From positions 62,001 to 126,000 of the forward strand of contig JAGHZY010000005.1 in NCBI GenBank assembly GCA_017745175.1: a stretch of 64,000 bases of DNA, given 5' to 3'. A program made the position numbers and the translations under genes. This DNA is from Sphingopyxis sp. (GTDB lineage: Bacteria > Pseudomonadota > Alphaproteobacteria > Sphingomonadales > Sphingomonadaceae). Position 1 is the first letter of the stretch. The number at the start of each line of letters is the position of its first letter. Under the pieces are notes generated by a model, which saw nothing but the letters and a program-made list of their open reading frames with translations, was not told where the DNA came from and ran no database searches. This document shows positions 16,011-24,945 of this stretch, piece after piece.

Positions 16011-17105
16011 CTACTGGCGTTTCGCTTCAATCCGGGTTCGCAAGGCAAGCTGGGCTTCGCGCCGGGCTTCGATCGGCGAGCAGCCGAAGGCTTGCTTGAA
16101 CGCCCGGGTGAAACTTGCGGGATGCTCGTACCCGGTTTCCATCGCAATCTCGATCATCGATGCCTGCGAATCCTGGACCAGATCGAGCGCGAGTTCCATG
16201 CGAAGCTTGTCGCGCACCTGCCCGACCGTGTCGCCATAGACGATCCGGAACCCGTTTTGCAGGCGCTGGCGGGTCAGGCCGACCGTCTGCGCGATCTCGG
16301 ACACCTTGGGTGGCTGGTCGAGCCGGGCACGCAGCAGACGGCGCGCCGCCTGGACCTTCTGATAGTCGCTCGCCGAAAAGGCCGTCCGATCGTCGTCAGA
16401 CTGGATGTCGGCGAGCGAGGCGAGGATGTGGCAGCAGAATTCCTGCGCTTTCGCCGACAAGAACAGCTTGCGGACCGCACCCTCGAACGGCTGGTCGAGC
16501 ATCTGGCGCACCGTCATCATCGCGATCGGCGAAAGCGGAACATTGCGTAGCCGCAGCCGCTCGCCGCCGGCAAGAAAACGCCGGACGTCCGCCGGAATCG
16601 ACCGGTCGTCTTCGGCCAGCAGCTCGGCAAGGCACAAGCGGTCGATGAAGACGCTGAGCCAGCGCAGCCGGTGCCCGCTGTCGTAACGTGTGTGGACATG
16701 GTCGTCCTGCTTGAGACCGTACACAGTGCAGAAGCCGGTCGCGCTTTCAGCGGCCACTTCGGTGTCGTCGCCTTCCCAGATCGAGAAGCCGCCCTTGACC
16801 ATCGTAGTCAGCACCAGGCAGTCCTCGGCGACGTGGCGCCGGCTGATCGCCACCTCCGGGATCATGTCGGTAATCGCGATCGCGAGGCGGGGATCGATCT
16901 GCAGATAATCCCATCCGCCCAGCGCGACATTCGGATTATATTCGCAATGGAATCCGGTACTGCGCGGCAGTGACTTATATCGACCGTCCGCCGCCGGGGT
17001 CACCAGATCGGGCGTTTCGCCATGGATGCTGGCGAGCGTACGCATGTCCCACAGATCGCGCGTTGCGGGCGGGTCGGGGCGGACAAAGCCGCGGTTGCTG
17101 GACAT
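16011..17105 (-). CDS. AraC-family transcriptional regulator
   Basis: 364 residues. The C-terminal double HTH (about 255-360) includes PPKVSEIAQTVGLTRQRLQN and MIEIAMETGYEHPASFTRAF, with FKQAFGCSPIEAR at the end. The N-terminal sensor domain resembles the PchR-like group (GGWDYLQIDPRL, VLTTMVKGGFSIWEG). I start it at the ATG 17105 because AGGAGG stands 7 bp upstream; two upstream ATGs lack one. It is divergent from the DUF1611 gene and convergent with the epimerase gene, so it probably controls the DUF1611 side. The PchR resemblance also allows control of the nearby siderophore-type receptor. Confidence 0.9.
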   Translation of the reverse strand: MSSNRGFVRPDPPATRDLWDMRTLASIHGETPDLVTPAADGRYKSLPRSTGFHCEYNPNVALGGWDYLQIDPRLAIAITDMIPEVAISRRHVAEDCLVLTTMVKGGFSIWEGDDTEVAAESATGFCTVYGLKQDDHVHTRYDSGHRLRWLSVFIDRLCLAELLAEDDRSIPADVRRFLAGGERLRLRNVPLSPIAMMTVRQMLDQPFEGAVRKLFLSAKAQEFCCHILASLADIQSDDDRTAFSASDYQKVQAARRLLRARLDQPPKVSEIAQTVGLTRQRLQNGFRIVYGDTVGQVRDKLRMELALDLVQDSQASMIEIAMETGYEHPASFTRAFKQAFGCSPIEARREAQLALRTRIEAKRQ

Positions 17106-17159
17106 GGGGCGCCTCCTCATGCGGGCCGATCCGCTTTCATGGCTCTCGCGGCCGGACCT

Positions 17160-17218
17160 CACTTAGCATCCAGGACCGAAACGCAGCAATCGGGCTTTCG
17201 TGACCGCAAGGCTAAGTG
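17160..17218. promoter_or_regulatory. Widely spaced inverted pair in the AraC/DUF1611 gap
   Basis: CACTTAGC (17160-17167) and GCTAAGTG (17211-17218) are perfect inverted copies whose centres lie 51 bp apart, close to five helical turns. They lie in the divergent promoter region. Paired distant half-sites fit an AraC-type dimer or DNA loop, but no binding is shown. Confidence 0.35.
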
Positions 17219-17293
17219 CCTGTCTTCGTCGTTAAGCGTGGCGACCCCGGGATCGCCTAACGCCGTTCGCGAAAATTCATCACGGAGCGAACG

Positions 17294-18298
17294 ATGCTTG
17301 ACCCCTATCTGCTTTTCCTCGGCGATACGACGCTGCCCGGTTCCGACAAGACCGCGGCCGGGCTCGTCCAATGGCGTCCCGAGCTTTGCCTCGGCCAGCA
17401 TCGCCTGCCGGGTTGCGGCGTCGATGTCGGACTTCCCGACATGACTCCGGCCGTGGCGCACGAGCGTGGCGCGCGGACGATGGTCGTCGGGGTCGTCAAC
17501 GTCGGCGGGCATCTGCCGCCGCATTGGATCGCTTCGATCGTCGAGGCGCTCGACGCCGGCCTCGACGTTGCGGCGGGGCTCCACCAGCGGCTTGCCGACA
17601 TTCCCGAAGTGCGCGAAGCCGCGACGCGAAGCGGTCGCACGATCCACGACGTGCGCCAGCCCACCCGTCCGTTCGCCCCCGGAACCGGCGCACCGCGATC
17701 GGGCAAACGCATCCTGACGGTCGGTACCGATTGCGTGGTGGGCAAGAAATATACCGCGCTCGCGCTCGAGCGCGAAATGCGGCGCCGGGGCATCGATGCG
17801 GATTTCCGTGCAACCGGTCAGACCGGGCTGATGATCGCCGGGCGCGGGGTGGTGATCGACGCCGTCATCGCCGATTTCATTTCGGGTGCGGCCGAATGGC
17901 TTTCGCCCGCCGCCACCGCCGATCACTGGGACGTGATCGAGGGGCAGGGAGCGCTCAACCATCCCGCCTATGCCGGTGTGACGCTGGGCCTCATCCACGG
18001 CAGCCAGCCCGACGTTCTTGTCCTGTGTCACGAACCCGTGCGGCCGAACATCCTCGGCCTCGATTACATCATTCCCGATCTCGCGACCTGCATCGCGATG
18101 AACCTTGATGCCGCGCGCCTGACCAATCCGCAGGCGCGCGTCGCCGGCATCAGCATCAATACCTCGCGAATGAGCGCCGAAGCGGCGGCCCTCGCGCGTC
18201 GCCAGATTGCCGAGGAAACCGGGCTCGCCTGCGCCGATCCCATACGCGACGGCGTCGGCGATATCGTCGATGCGATCCTCCGGCCCGGCGTCGATTGA
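17294..18298 (+). CDS. DUF1611 protein, DgcN-like (D-glutamate N-acetyltransferase family)
   Basis: 334 residues. An N-terminal Rossmann-like half is followed by a P-loop-type half starting GTDCVVGKKYTALALE (about 143-158), then HWDVIEGQGALNHPAY and VLCHEPVRPN, all hallmarks of DUF1611. Characterised DgcN proteins acetylate D-glutamate, and an enolase-family partner (DgcA) racemises the product toward N-acetyl-L-glutamate. A matching enolase gene lies at 14995. The family also holds uncharacterised members once called NAD-dependent epimerases, so the exact substrate is inference. CACGGAG precedes the ATG. Confidence 0.85.
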   Translation: MLDPYLLFLGDTTLPGSDKTAAGLVQWRPELCLGQHRLPGCGVDVGLPDMTPAVAHERGARTMVVGVVNVGGHLPPHWIASIVEALDAGLDVAAGLHQRLADIPEVREAATRSGRTIHDVRQPTRPFAPGTGAPRSGKRILTVGTDCVVGKKYTALALEREMRRRGIDADFRATGQTGLMIAGRGVVIDAVIADFISGAAEWLSPAATADHWDVIEGQGALNHPAYAGVTLGLIHGSQPDVLVLCHEPVRPNILGLDYIIPDLATCIAMNLDAARLTNPQARVAGISINTSRMSAEAAALARRQIAEETGLACADPIRDGVGDIVDAILRPGVD

Positions 18299-18879
18299 TG
18301 GGGCCGGGCGGGTTCGCCAGCGATAGCGTGGACGACATCGGCGCGCTGGTCGACAGCGCCCCGCTCGCATGGATCGTGCCGCACGCCGAGGTCCGGGCGG
18401 CCATTCTGATGCCGGTCGTGTTCGAGCGGGGCGACGAAAGCGCAGTCCTGCTGCTGGGCCACCTGCCGCGGCGTGCGCCTGCGGCAGAAGTGCTGGCACG
18501 CGACCCTGCCGCCAGCATCCTGATTCTCGGTCCACACCGCCATATACCGAATGCCTGGATTGCCGACCGCGCTTGGGCGCCGACATGGAATTTTGCTGCT
18601 GCACGGATCGATGCGGAGGTCGAGATCGATGCCGGGCTCACCGATCGCTGTCTTCAACTCCTCGTCGATCATCTCGACCTTCGCTGGTCACCGCAGGAAA
18701 TGGGGGCACGATACGAACGCCTGAAGCAAGACATTATCGGCTTCGCGGCGCGGCCCCTGGAGTTCGCCGGACGCTTCAAGCTGGGGCAGGACGAAAAGCC
18801 GGAGAATTTTGCTGCGATCGTTGCGGCGCTCGGGTCCGATCCGCTCGCCGGGTGGATGCACCGCTTCGCCGGTCGATAA
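18298..18879 (+). CDS. PaiB-like FMN-binding protein
   Basis: 193 residues. Landmarks of the PaiB/FMN-binding split-barrel family are present: GHLPRRAP, then ILILGPHRHIPNAWI and APTWNFAAARIDAEVEI, with a C-terminal helix-rich part ending in FKLGQDEKPENF. Annotation pipelines call this family FMN-binding negative transcriptional regulators, but many members probably bind flavin as enzymes. The start shares one base with the DUF1611 stop (TGATG), so translation is coupled and a joint function with DUF1611 is likely. The gene is convergent with the hydrolase gene, with 3 bp between the stops. Confidence 0.82.
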   Translation: MGPGGFASDSVDDIGALVDSAPLAWIVPHAEVRAAILMPVVFERGDESAVLLLGHLPRRAPAAEVLARDPAASILILGPHRHIPNAWIADRAWAPTWNFAAARIDAEVEIDAGLTDRCLQLLVDHLDLRWSPQEMGARYERLKQDIIGFAARPLEFAGRFKLGQDEKPENFAAIVAALGSDPLAGWMHRFAGR

Positions 18880-18882
18880 GGC

Positions 18883-19761
18883 CTACTTTTCGCAAGAAGA
18901 TTCGGCAGGCGGAAAAGAGGGCAGCGGCGCATGCTTCCTTTTCCCCGCTTCGCCAACGGTCCATAAAATGGCGTCGGCGACCAGGTCGGGCCGGTCTTCG
19001 GGGATGAAATGGCCGCTTCCCGGAGCATAGCGCAATGGCGCACCCCATCGCGCCGCCAGCGCGGCGTGGCCCTTTCGCCATTGCCGGAGCGCGGCGGGAT
19101 CGGTGCCGCCCGCTTCGTCGCCCTGCGTCACCACCGCAATCGGGATCCCGCAGGGTGGCGGCAATGCGGCCATTGCATGCACCGTATCGACATAGGCGTG
19201 AGCGAGCCTTTTGTCGTTGAAACCCGCCTTGCCCGCGGCATCGGACGCCAGGATGGACTCGATCAACTTTTGCGCGCCGGCAATTCCGCCGATACCCTCG
19301 ACGGTGTTCGCATCGACATAGACCATTCCAGCCACCTCGGCGGGGTAGAGATTGGCATAGGCCTGGATCAGGAAGCCGCCGTAGCTGTGCCCGACGAGGA
19401 CCAGCTTGCGCTTTTGCGCAAGCTGGTCGAGCAGGCGGTGAAGCCGCATCACCTCGTCCGCGATAGCGTAGGGCGTGGCCAGCGGCGTGCTGCGCCCCAT
19501 GCCTGCGCGGTCATAAGCGATGATCGTCGCATCGGTCCGGCCCTCGATTGCGGCGATGACCTTGCTCCACGAACCGGCGTCGAGCGTCGCGCCTGCCTCG
19601 AGCAGGATGACGACCTCCGAGCGGCCGGGGCGAAGGACGGCGTGCATCTGCGCGTCGCCGACATCGACGACGCGGTCGGCTGTCTGCGCACGCGGGGCGG
19701 GTCCGGGATGGGCACACCCCGCGAGGAAAAGCGATGCCGCCGCCCATCGCCAGGGCCGCAT
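18883..19761 (-). CDS. Alpha/beta-hydrolase lipoprotein
   Basis: 292 residues. The N-terminus MRPWRWAAASLFLAGCAHPG has a clear lipobox (LAGC). The hydrolase fold shows the nucleophile elbow VGHSYGGF, an early YDRAGMGRS turn, and a C-terminal His in GSGHFIPED. It is probably anchored in the periplasm. The start overlaps the stop of the siderophore-type TBDR by one base (TGATG), so both are translated together. Hydrolysis of an imported ester ligand, such as a siderophore or other TBDR substrate, is a reasonable inference, but the substrate is unknown. Confidence 0.88.
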   Translation of the reverse strand: MRPWRWAAASLFLAGCAHPGPAPRAQTADRVVDVGDAQMHAVLRPGRSEVVILLEAGATLDAGSWSKVIAAIEGRTDATIIAYDRAGMGRSTPLATPYAIADEVMRLHRLLDQLAQKRKLVLVGHSYGGFLIQAYANLYPAEVAGMVYVDANTVEGIGGIAGAQKLIESILASDAAGKAGFNDKRLAHAYVDTVHAMAALPPPCGIPIAVVTQGDEAGGTDPAALRQWRKGHAALAARWGAPLRYAPGSGHFIPEDRPDLVADAILWTVGEAGKRKHAPLPSFPPAESSCEK

Positions 19762-21812
19762 CAGTATCGCAGCCCCAAGGTCAGCATCGCCGTGCGCGGG
19801 GCGCCGCTCACCACGAAAAATTCTCCGACCGAGCTCTGGAAATAGCGCTTGTCGAACAGGTTGTTGACGTTGAGCCTGACCGAAACCGGCCCCCGGCGCC
19901 ACGCCACATTGGCGTTGATCAGCGTATAGGAGGGCAGAAAATAGGTGTTCGGCACCCCGCCGGCCTGTTTCGAAAGATGGCTGCCGCCGATGCTGAGCGA
20001 CAGCCCGCGGAGCGTGCCATTGCGGAATTCATAGCGATTCCAGAGGCCGATCTGATGCCGCGGAACGCCGAGGACGCGGTCGCCGACGGGAAGGAGATTG
20101 TCGGCGAGTATCTCCGCGTCGGTGTAGGCATAGTTCGCGACGATCTGCCAGCCGGGAAGCGGGGAGAGCTGCGTATCAAGTTCGAAGCCGCGGCTCCGCT
20201 GCTTTCCGGTGACGCTGTAGCGGCCGGGCGCATTGGGGATTCCAGTCGCCACGTTGCTGCGGGTGAGGTCGTAGATCGACATGGTCGCGGTGATCGGCCC
20301 ACGCGCATATTTCAGGCCCAGCTCATATTGCGTCCCGCGCTCGGGCGCGACCTGCTCGCCGTCGATGTCGAGCAGTCCGGCCTGCGGCGCGAAGGACTTC
20401 GCGAAGCTTGCAAACGCAGCAAGCCCCTCGCTCACTTCCACCGTCGCGCCGACGTTGGGCGACCAGGCGGATACTTTCTCGCCATCGAGTTTGACGGTAT
20501 CGTAACGGAGCCCGAGAAGCAGCGCCGCCGGGCCGACTTTCATATTGTCCTGCGCATAGAAACCGAAGGCATCGGACTTCGAGGTCGTAGCGGGAAATTC
20601 GGCGCGGGGCTGGTGAACGAACACGCTGTAATCGGGATCGTAGAGATCGAAGTCGACCGCCGGCGCGAAACCGAGGAAATTCTGGCCCCAGAGGCGCCGG
20701 CCGTCATATTCGACCCCTGCGATGATCCGATGCTCGATCGCACCCGTTTGGGCGTTGATTCGCGCGCCGCTGTCGAGCCCGTAGATCTGCCGGTCCTCGT
20801 AATAATCCTGCGAGAATTCGGACTGGAGCCCGGTTTGGGGATCATAGAACAGCGGCTGCTGGAGGTTGAGCCAGGCGAGGTCGAGGTCGGCGATACGGCC
20901 CCGGCTGTAGAGGGTGACGCCATCGGAGACTTCGTGCGTGAGGTCGAAGCCCCCCGTCGTGAAGGTCTGGAGCAGTCGCCCCTTGTTGGCAGGGTCGCCG
21001 ATATAGAGGTCGCGGTCGTAAAAGCCGCGGGGTCCCGCAAACACGAGGCCCGCCGCGGGCTGGCCGGGAACGAGCTCGCTCCAGTCCTTCGACAGCGAGG
21101 CGAGGAGCGTGATCTTCGTCCGCGACGACGGTTCCCACGTCAGCGACGGCGCGATGTAGAGGCGTTCGGTCTGCGGCCGGAAGTCGATGAAGCTCCGGTC
21201 GTTGCGATAGTTCGCGACGATCCGTCCATAGATCGCGCCCGAGCCTTCGAGCGGCCCGCCGCCGTCGATCATCGCATTGGTCGAATGATAGCTGCCGATG
21301 CTCCCCTCGATCGTGACGAAGGCCTCGGGCTGCGGGCGCTTCGAAACGAGGTTGATCAATCCACCCGCCGAACCGCGGCCGTAGAGACCCGACGATGGCC
21401 CCTTGATGATTTCGACCTGTTCGATCCCTGCGAGTTCGACATTGATCGCGACGCCGCGCGGCAGACCGTCAACATAGGTCGAGCTGCTCGCGTCGAAGCC
21501 CCGGATCCGGAAGAGATCGAACGCCCTCGCGACGCCGCCCGAAGAAACCCCAGCCACATTGCGTAGCGCGTCGTCGAGCAGCCGCGATCCCTGGTCCTCG
21601 AGCAGGGCCGAGGAGAGGACCTGGATGTTCTGCGGGGTTTCGAGCACCGGGACGTCGGTCTTGCCGGCGCGAACCGATGACGCGGCAGTGACGACGATCT
21701 CGCGCGCAATGGCTTCGTCGTGGCCGGCGGCTTCCTGCGCGATCGCCGCGCCGGGCAACATCGACAGCGCGCTCGCCGCAGTCAACAATCTGGTGATATG
21801 TGCTTGTGTCAT
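19761..21812 (-). CDS. TonB-dependent siderophore-type receptor
   Basis: 683 residues, near the length of FhuA/FoxA-type receptors. A signal peptide ends at AAIAQE, a TonB-box-like REIVVTA follows, and the plug has the siderophore-receptor hallmarks LRNVAGVSSG, RIRGFDASSSTYVDGLPRG and QVEIIKGPSSGLYGRGSAGG. The barrel closes with MLTLGLRY. GGGAGCAG before the ATG at 21812 supports this start over an upstream ATG. It should import a ferric siderophore or a chemically similar ligand. The coupled lipoprotein hydrolase may process the ligand. It is divergent from the D-aminoacylase gene across 233 bp. Confidence 0.92.
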   Translation of the reverse strand: MTQAHITRLLTAASALSMLPGAAIAQEAAGHDEAIAREIVVTAASSVRAGKTDVPVLETPQNIQVLSSALLEDQGSRLLDDALRNVAGVSSGGVARAFDLFRIRGFDASSSTYVDGLPRGVAINVELAGIEQVEIIKGPSSGLYGRGSAGGLINLVSKRPQPEAFVTIEGSIGSYHSTNAMIDGGGPLEGSGAIYGRIVANYRNDRSFIDFRPQTERLYIAPSLTWEPSSRTKITLLASLSKDWSELVPGQPAAGLVFAGPRGFYDRDLYIGDPANKGRLLQTFTTGGFDLTHEVSDGVTLYSRGRIADLDLAWLNLQQPLFYDPQTGLQSEFSQDYYEDRQIYGLDSGARINAQTGAIEHRIIAGVEYDGRRLWGQNFLGFAPAVDFDLYDPDYSVFVHQPRAEFPATTSKSDAFGFYAQDNMKVGPAALLLGLRYDTVKLDGEKVSAWSPNVGATVEVSEGLAAFASFAKSFAPQAGLLDIDGEQVAPERGTQYELGLKYARGPITATMSIYDLTRSNVATGIPNAPGRYSVTGKQRSRGFELDTQLSPLPGWQIVANYAYTDAEILADNLLPVGDRVLGVPRHQIGLWNRYEFRNGTLRGLSLSIGGSHLSKQAGGVPNTYFLPSYTLINANVAWRRGPVSVRLNVNNLFDKRYFQSSVGEFFVVSGAPRTAMLTLGLRY

Positions 21813-22045
21813 GGTCTGCTCCCTGAATATCGACTCTTGGCGCGGCAATCCCCTTTGAAATTTGCCGGCATCGTCGCAGGGTGTCTGATCCCCGGATTGG
21901 CGGTTTGCTTAGCGGAAGCATCGCCGGGTTTCACGAATCGGACATAAAGGGGGAAGTTGCCAAGCGGCGGGGCCTATCGGCAAAGACCCTTTGCGTGCGT
22001 TGCGCCACGATGATCCATTGGCCAATCTGAAGGAGCTATGCTGGC

Positions 22046-23500
22046 ATGGTTGCGATCGATCTCATCATTCGCGGCGCGACACTGATCGACGGGACCGGTG
22101 GCGTACCGTTCGAAGCCGATGTCGCCGTTGCCGGTGACCGGATCGCGATGATCGGGGGCGTACCGGAAGCCGTATCGGCGCGCGAGGTCGATGCGCGGGG
22201 GCTCGTTCTCGCGCCGGGCTTCATCGACGCGCACACGCACGATGATCGAGCGGTCCTAGAACCGCCCGCGGCCATGGCGTGCAAATTGTCGCAGGGCGTC
22301 GCGACCGTCATCGTCGGAAATTGCGGGGTGAGCCTCTCGCCTTTGCTTTCGGATCGCCGCCCGGTCGCGCCGCTCGACCTGCTCGGTGACGAACGCTGGT
22401 GGCGGTACGACAGCTTCGCGGCCTATGCGAAGCAGCTGGCCCACCGGCCGCCGGCGGTCAATGTACTGGCGTTCGTCGGGCATATCAGCCTCCGCGCCCG
22501 CGTCATGGGCGACGACCTTGCCCGCGCCGCCGATGCCAGTGAAATCGCCCGGATGCGGGCCTTGCTCGAAGAAGCCCTGGAGCAGGGGGCGGCAGGCTTT
22601 TCCTCGGGGCTGGCCTATCCGCCGGCGCGCGCGGCGCCGACTGAAGAACTGATCGAGATCGGCCGCCCGCTCGAAAAATATGACGGCCTCTATGTCACGC
22701 ATATGCGCGACGAGGGCGACGGGGTGATCGACAGCATCGAGGAGAGCGCCGCGATCGGCCGCGCGATCGGATGCGCCACCGTGATCAGCCATCACAAATG
22801 CGCGCTGCGCGAGAATTTCGGTCGTTCGATTGTGACGCTGAAGCTGATCGACACAGCGGCGAAGGGACAGCAACTCGATTTCGACGTCTATCCCTATGCC
22901 GCCTCGTCGACCGCGCTGCTCCTCGAACTGCTGCGCGACGATCTGCCCGTCCGCATCACCTGGTCCGAACCGGTGCCCGAGGCGGCGGGCCGGATGCTGG
23001 ATGATCTCGCGCGCGAATGGGGCGTGTCGCTTGCCGATGCCGCCCGCCGCCTGCAGCCCGCCGGTGCCGTCTATTTTTCGATGGACGAAGTCGATGTGCA
23101 GCGCATTCTTGCCCATCCGGCGGCGATGGTCGGTAGCGACGGATTGCCGCACGATGAGCGGCCGCATCCGCGCCTTTGGGGGACCTTCCCGCGCGTGCTT
23201 GGCCATTATGCGCGTGATCTCGGCCTGTTTCCGCTCGAAACGGCGGTGCACAAGATGACCGGCCTTACGGCGAAGATATTCGGGCTCCGCGATCGAGGGG
23301 TGATCCGCGAAGGTGCGTTCGCCGACCTTGTGCTGTTCGATCCCGGCACGATCATTGATCGCGCGACCTTCGACGATCCCGCGCGCCGTTCGGACGGCAT
23401 CGTCGAGTTGTGGGTCAATGGCAGGACTGCTTGGCGGTACGACGGCGGGCCGAGCCCCGAAGGGACGGGGCGGCTGCTCCGGCGCTATCCGGCGGTGTAG
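22046..23500 (+). CDS. N-acyl-D-amino-acid deacylase (D-aminoacylase) family amidohydrolase
   Basis: 484 residues. The metal motif GFIDAHTHDD (about 59-68), then VIVGNCGVSLSPL, the segment THMRDEGDGVIDSIEE and ISHHKCALRENFGRS are characteristic of the D-aminoacylase branch of the amidohydrolase superfamily. It hydrolyses N-acyl-D-amino acids to the free D-amino acid and a carboxylate. AGGAG lies ten bases before the ATG. It is separated by only 3 bp from the convergent MFS gene. With the DUF1611/enolase pair it supports a D-amino-acid catabolic island. Confidence 0.92.
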   Translation: MVAIDLIIRGATLIDGTGGVPFEADVAVAGDRIAMIGGVPEAVSAREVDARGLVLAPGFIDAHTHDDRAVLEPPAAMACKLSQGVATVIVGNCGVSLSPLLSDRRPVAPLDLLGDERWWRYDSFAAYAKQLAHRPPAVNVLAFVGHISLRARVMGDDLARAADASEIARMRALLEEALEQGAAGFSSGLAYPPARAAPTEELIEIGRPLEKYDGLYVTHMRDEGDGVIDSIEESAAIGRAIGCATVISHHKCALRENFGRSIVTLKLIDTAAKGQQLDFDVYPYAASSTALLLELLRDDLPVRITWSEPVPEAAGRMLDDLAREWGVSLADAARRLQPAGAVYFSMDEVDVQRILAHPAAMVGSDGLPHDERPHPRLWGTFPRVLGHYARDLGLFPLETAVHKMTGLTAKIFGLRDRGVIREGAFADLVLFDPGTIIDRATFDDPARRSDGIVELWVNGRTAWRYDGGPSPEGTGRLLRRYPAV

Positions 23501-23503
23501 CGG

Positions 23504-24766
23504 TCACTCCGCCGCGGCCCGGGCCATGCCGGATTTCAGCGAGAGGCTCGCCCGCCAATAGCAGAAGATCGCGACGCCGCTCGCCGCAACCCCGATCAGC
23601 AGGGCATAGCGCAGCGAATCCTGACCAAACCATGGCGCCAGCGCATCGCTGGCGATGCCGACCACCTGCGGCCCGAGCCCGAGACCGATCAGATTGCCGA
23701 TGAAGAGCTGGATCGCAGCGGCGCGCGCGCGCATCTGCGACGGCGCGAGCGCCTGGATCATCAGGATGCACGGGCCGATATAAACCGCACTGACCGAAAG
23801 CGGGATGACGGCGGCGGCGATCGCGAACCGCACGTCGCCCGCGAGGAGGAACAGCGGCCAGAAGGGCAGCGCCGCGACTGCACCGAGGATCGGCACGCGC
23901 GCCATCCATTTTACGTCGCGGCGGGACAGGCGATCGACCAGCGCCCCGGCAAGATAGGTTCCGATGCCCCCGCCGACACCCAATATCAGCGCGAAATTCA
24001 AGCCCACCTCCCATGTGTCCATCCCGTGCGAGCGCATCAGGAAGGAGGGGACGAAGGTCGCGATGCCATAGCCGGCGAAGGCGCTGAAACCGCTGCCGAG
24101 GACCACCCAGCAATAGGCACGCTGCCCCTTGAGGAAGGCGATACATTCGCGGACCGTGGGCGCCGTTGGATTCAAGGTGCCGGTGCGCACCGGCTCGAGC
24201 CGCCCGCGCAGCAGGAGCGGGGCGAGGATCAGCCCCGGGACGCCTGCGGCGATGAAGGCCATGCGCCAACCGTGGTGAAAGGCGATATATCCGCCGGCGA
24301 TGAAGGCGATCATGATACCGATATTGACGCCAACGGCGTAGATGGCCTGCGCCCGGCCGCGCCTTTCGGCCGGATAGAGATCGGTGATGATCGATTGCGA
24401 CGCGGGTCCGGTTCCCGCCTCGCCGATGCCCGTCAAGACGCGGGCGAGCAAGAGCTGGGCATAGCTTGCGGCGACGCCGCACGCGGCGGTCGCGACGCTG
24501 AAGCAGAGCAGTGACCATCCGATGACGCGCGTCCGGTTGGCGCGATCGGCGAGCATCGCGATCGGCAGTCCCATCGTGGCATAGAATAGAGCGAAGGCGG
24601 GACCGGCAAGCAGGCCGAGCTCGCTGTCGCTGAGCCTGAAATCCTGTTTGATCGGTTCGAGCACGACCGCGAGGATTTGCCGGTCGATATAGTTGATAGC
24701 ATAGATGCTGCTGAGCAGGGCGAGCACGGCTCCCGAGGAGCGATATCCGCCGCGTACGTCGTTCAT
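23504..24766 (-). CDS. MFS transporter, spinster-like group
   Basis: About 420 residues with 12 expected membrane helices. The first helix begins LALLSSIYAINYIDRQILAV, followed by DSELGLLAGPAFALFYATMG and ADRANRTRVI, a pattern typical of the spinster-like proteobacterial MFS group often found with aromatic or acyl catabolic genes. I prefer the ATG at 24766, which has AGGA eight bases upstream; an ATG at 24808 would add 14 residues. It is convergent with the D-aminoacylase gene and probably imports a small organic acid or N-acyl amino acid into the cytoplasm. Confidence 0.88.
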   Translation of the reverse strand: MNDVRGGYRSSGAVLALLSSIYAINYIDRQILAVVLEPIKQDFRLSDSELGLLAGPAFALFYATMGLPIAMLADRANRTRVIGWSLLCFSVATAACGVAASYAQLLLARVLTGIGEAGTGPASQSIITDLYPAERRGRAQAIYAVGVNIGIMIAFIAGGYIAFHHGWRMAFIAAGVPGLILAPLLLRGRLEPVRTGTLNPTAPTVRECIAFLKGQRAYCWVVLGSGFSAFAGYGIATFVPSFLMRSHGMDTWEVGLNFALILGVGGGIGTYLAGALVDRLSRRDVKWMARVPILGAVAALPFWPLFLLAGDVRFAIAAAVIPLSVSAVYIGPCILMIQALAPSQMRARAAAIQLFIGNLIGLGLGPQVVGIASDALAPWFGQDSLRYALLIGVAASGVAIFCYWRASLSLKSGMARAAAE

Positions 24767-24889
24767 TATCTGATCCTGCCCCCCGGTTGGTGCCTGTGGG
24801 TCGTCCATTCAACATCGCACCGCGGTAAGCCATGCAAGCCGGCATGTCCGCTTAGCACTTCGGGCGCAGGCCGCATCGGTGAATAGGGT

Positions 24890-24923
24890 GTCTGCTTTTG
24901 AATGATGTCACCCAAAAGCAGAC
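24890..24923. terminator. Hairpin downstream of tetR-type gene; related to hairpin at 29431
   Basis: GTCTGCTTTTG and CAAAAGCAGAC are perfect 11-bp arms around a 12-nt loop. It lies just after the 3' end of the TetR gene and can act as its terminator. Its sequence and right flank resemble the hairpin after the amine oxidase gene (29431-29464), so it may be a dispersed sphingomonad repeat. Confidence 0.55.
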
Positions 24924-24945
24924 TGTCCGCTACGGCCAGAATTGT

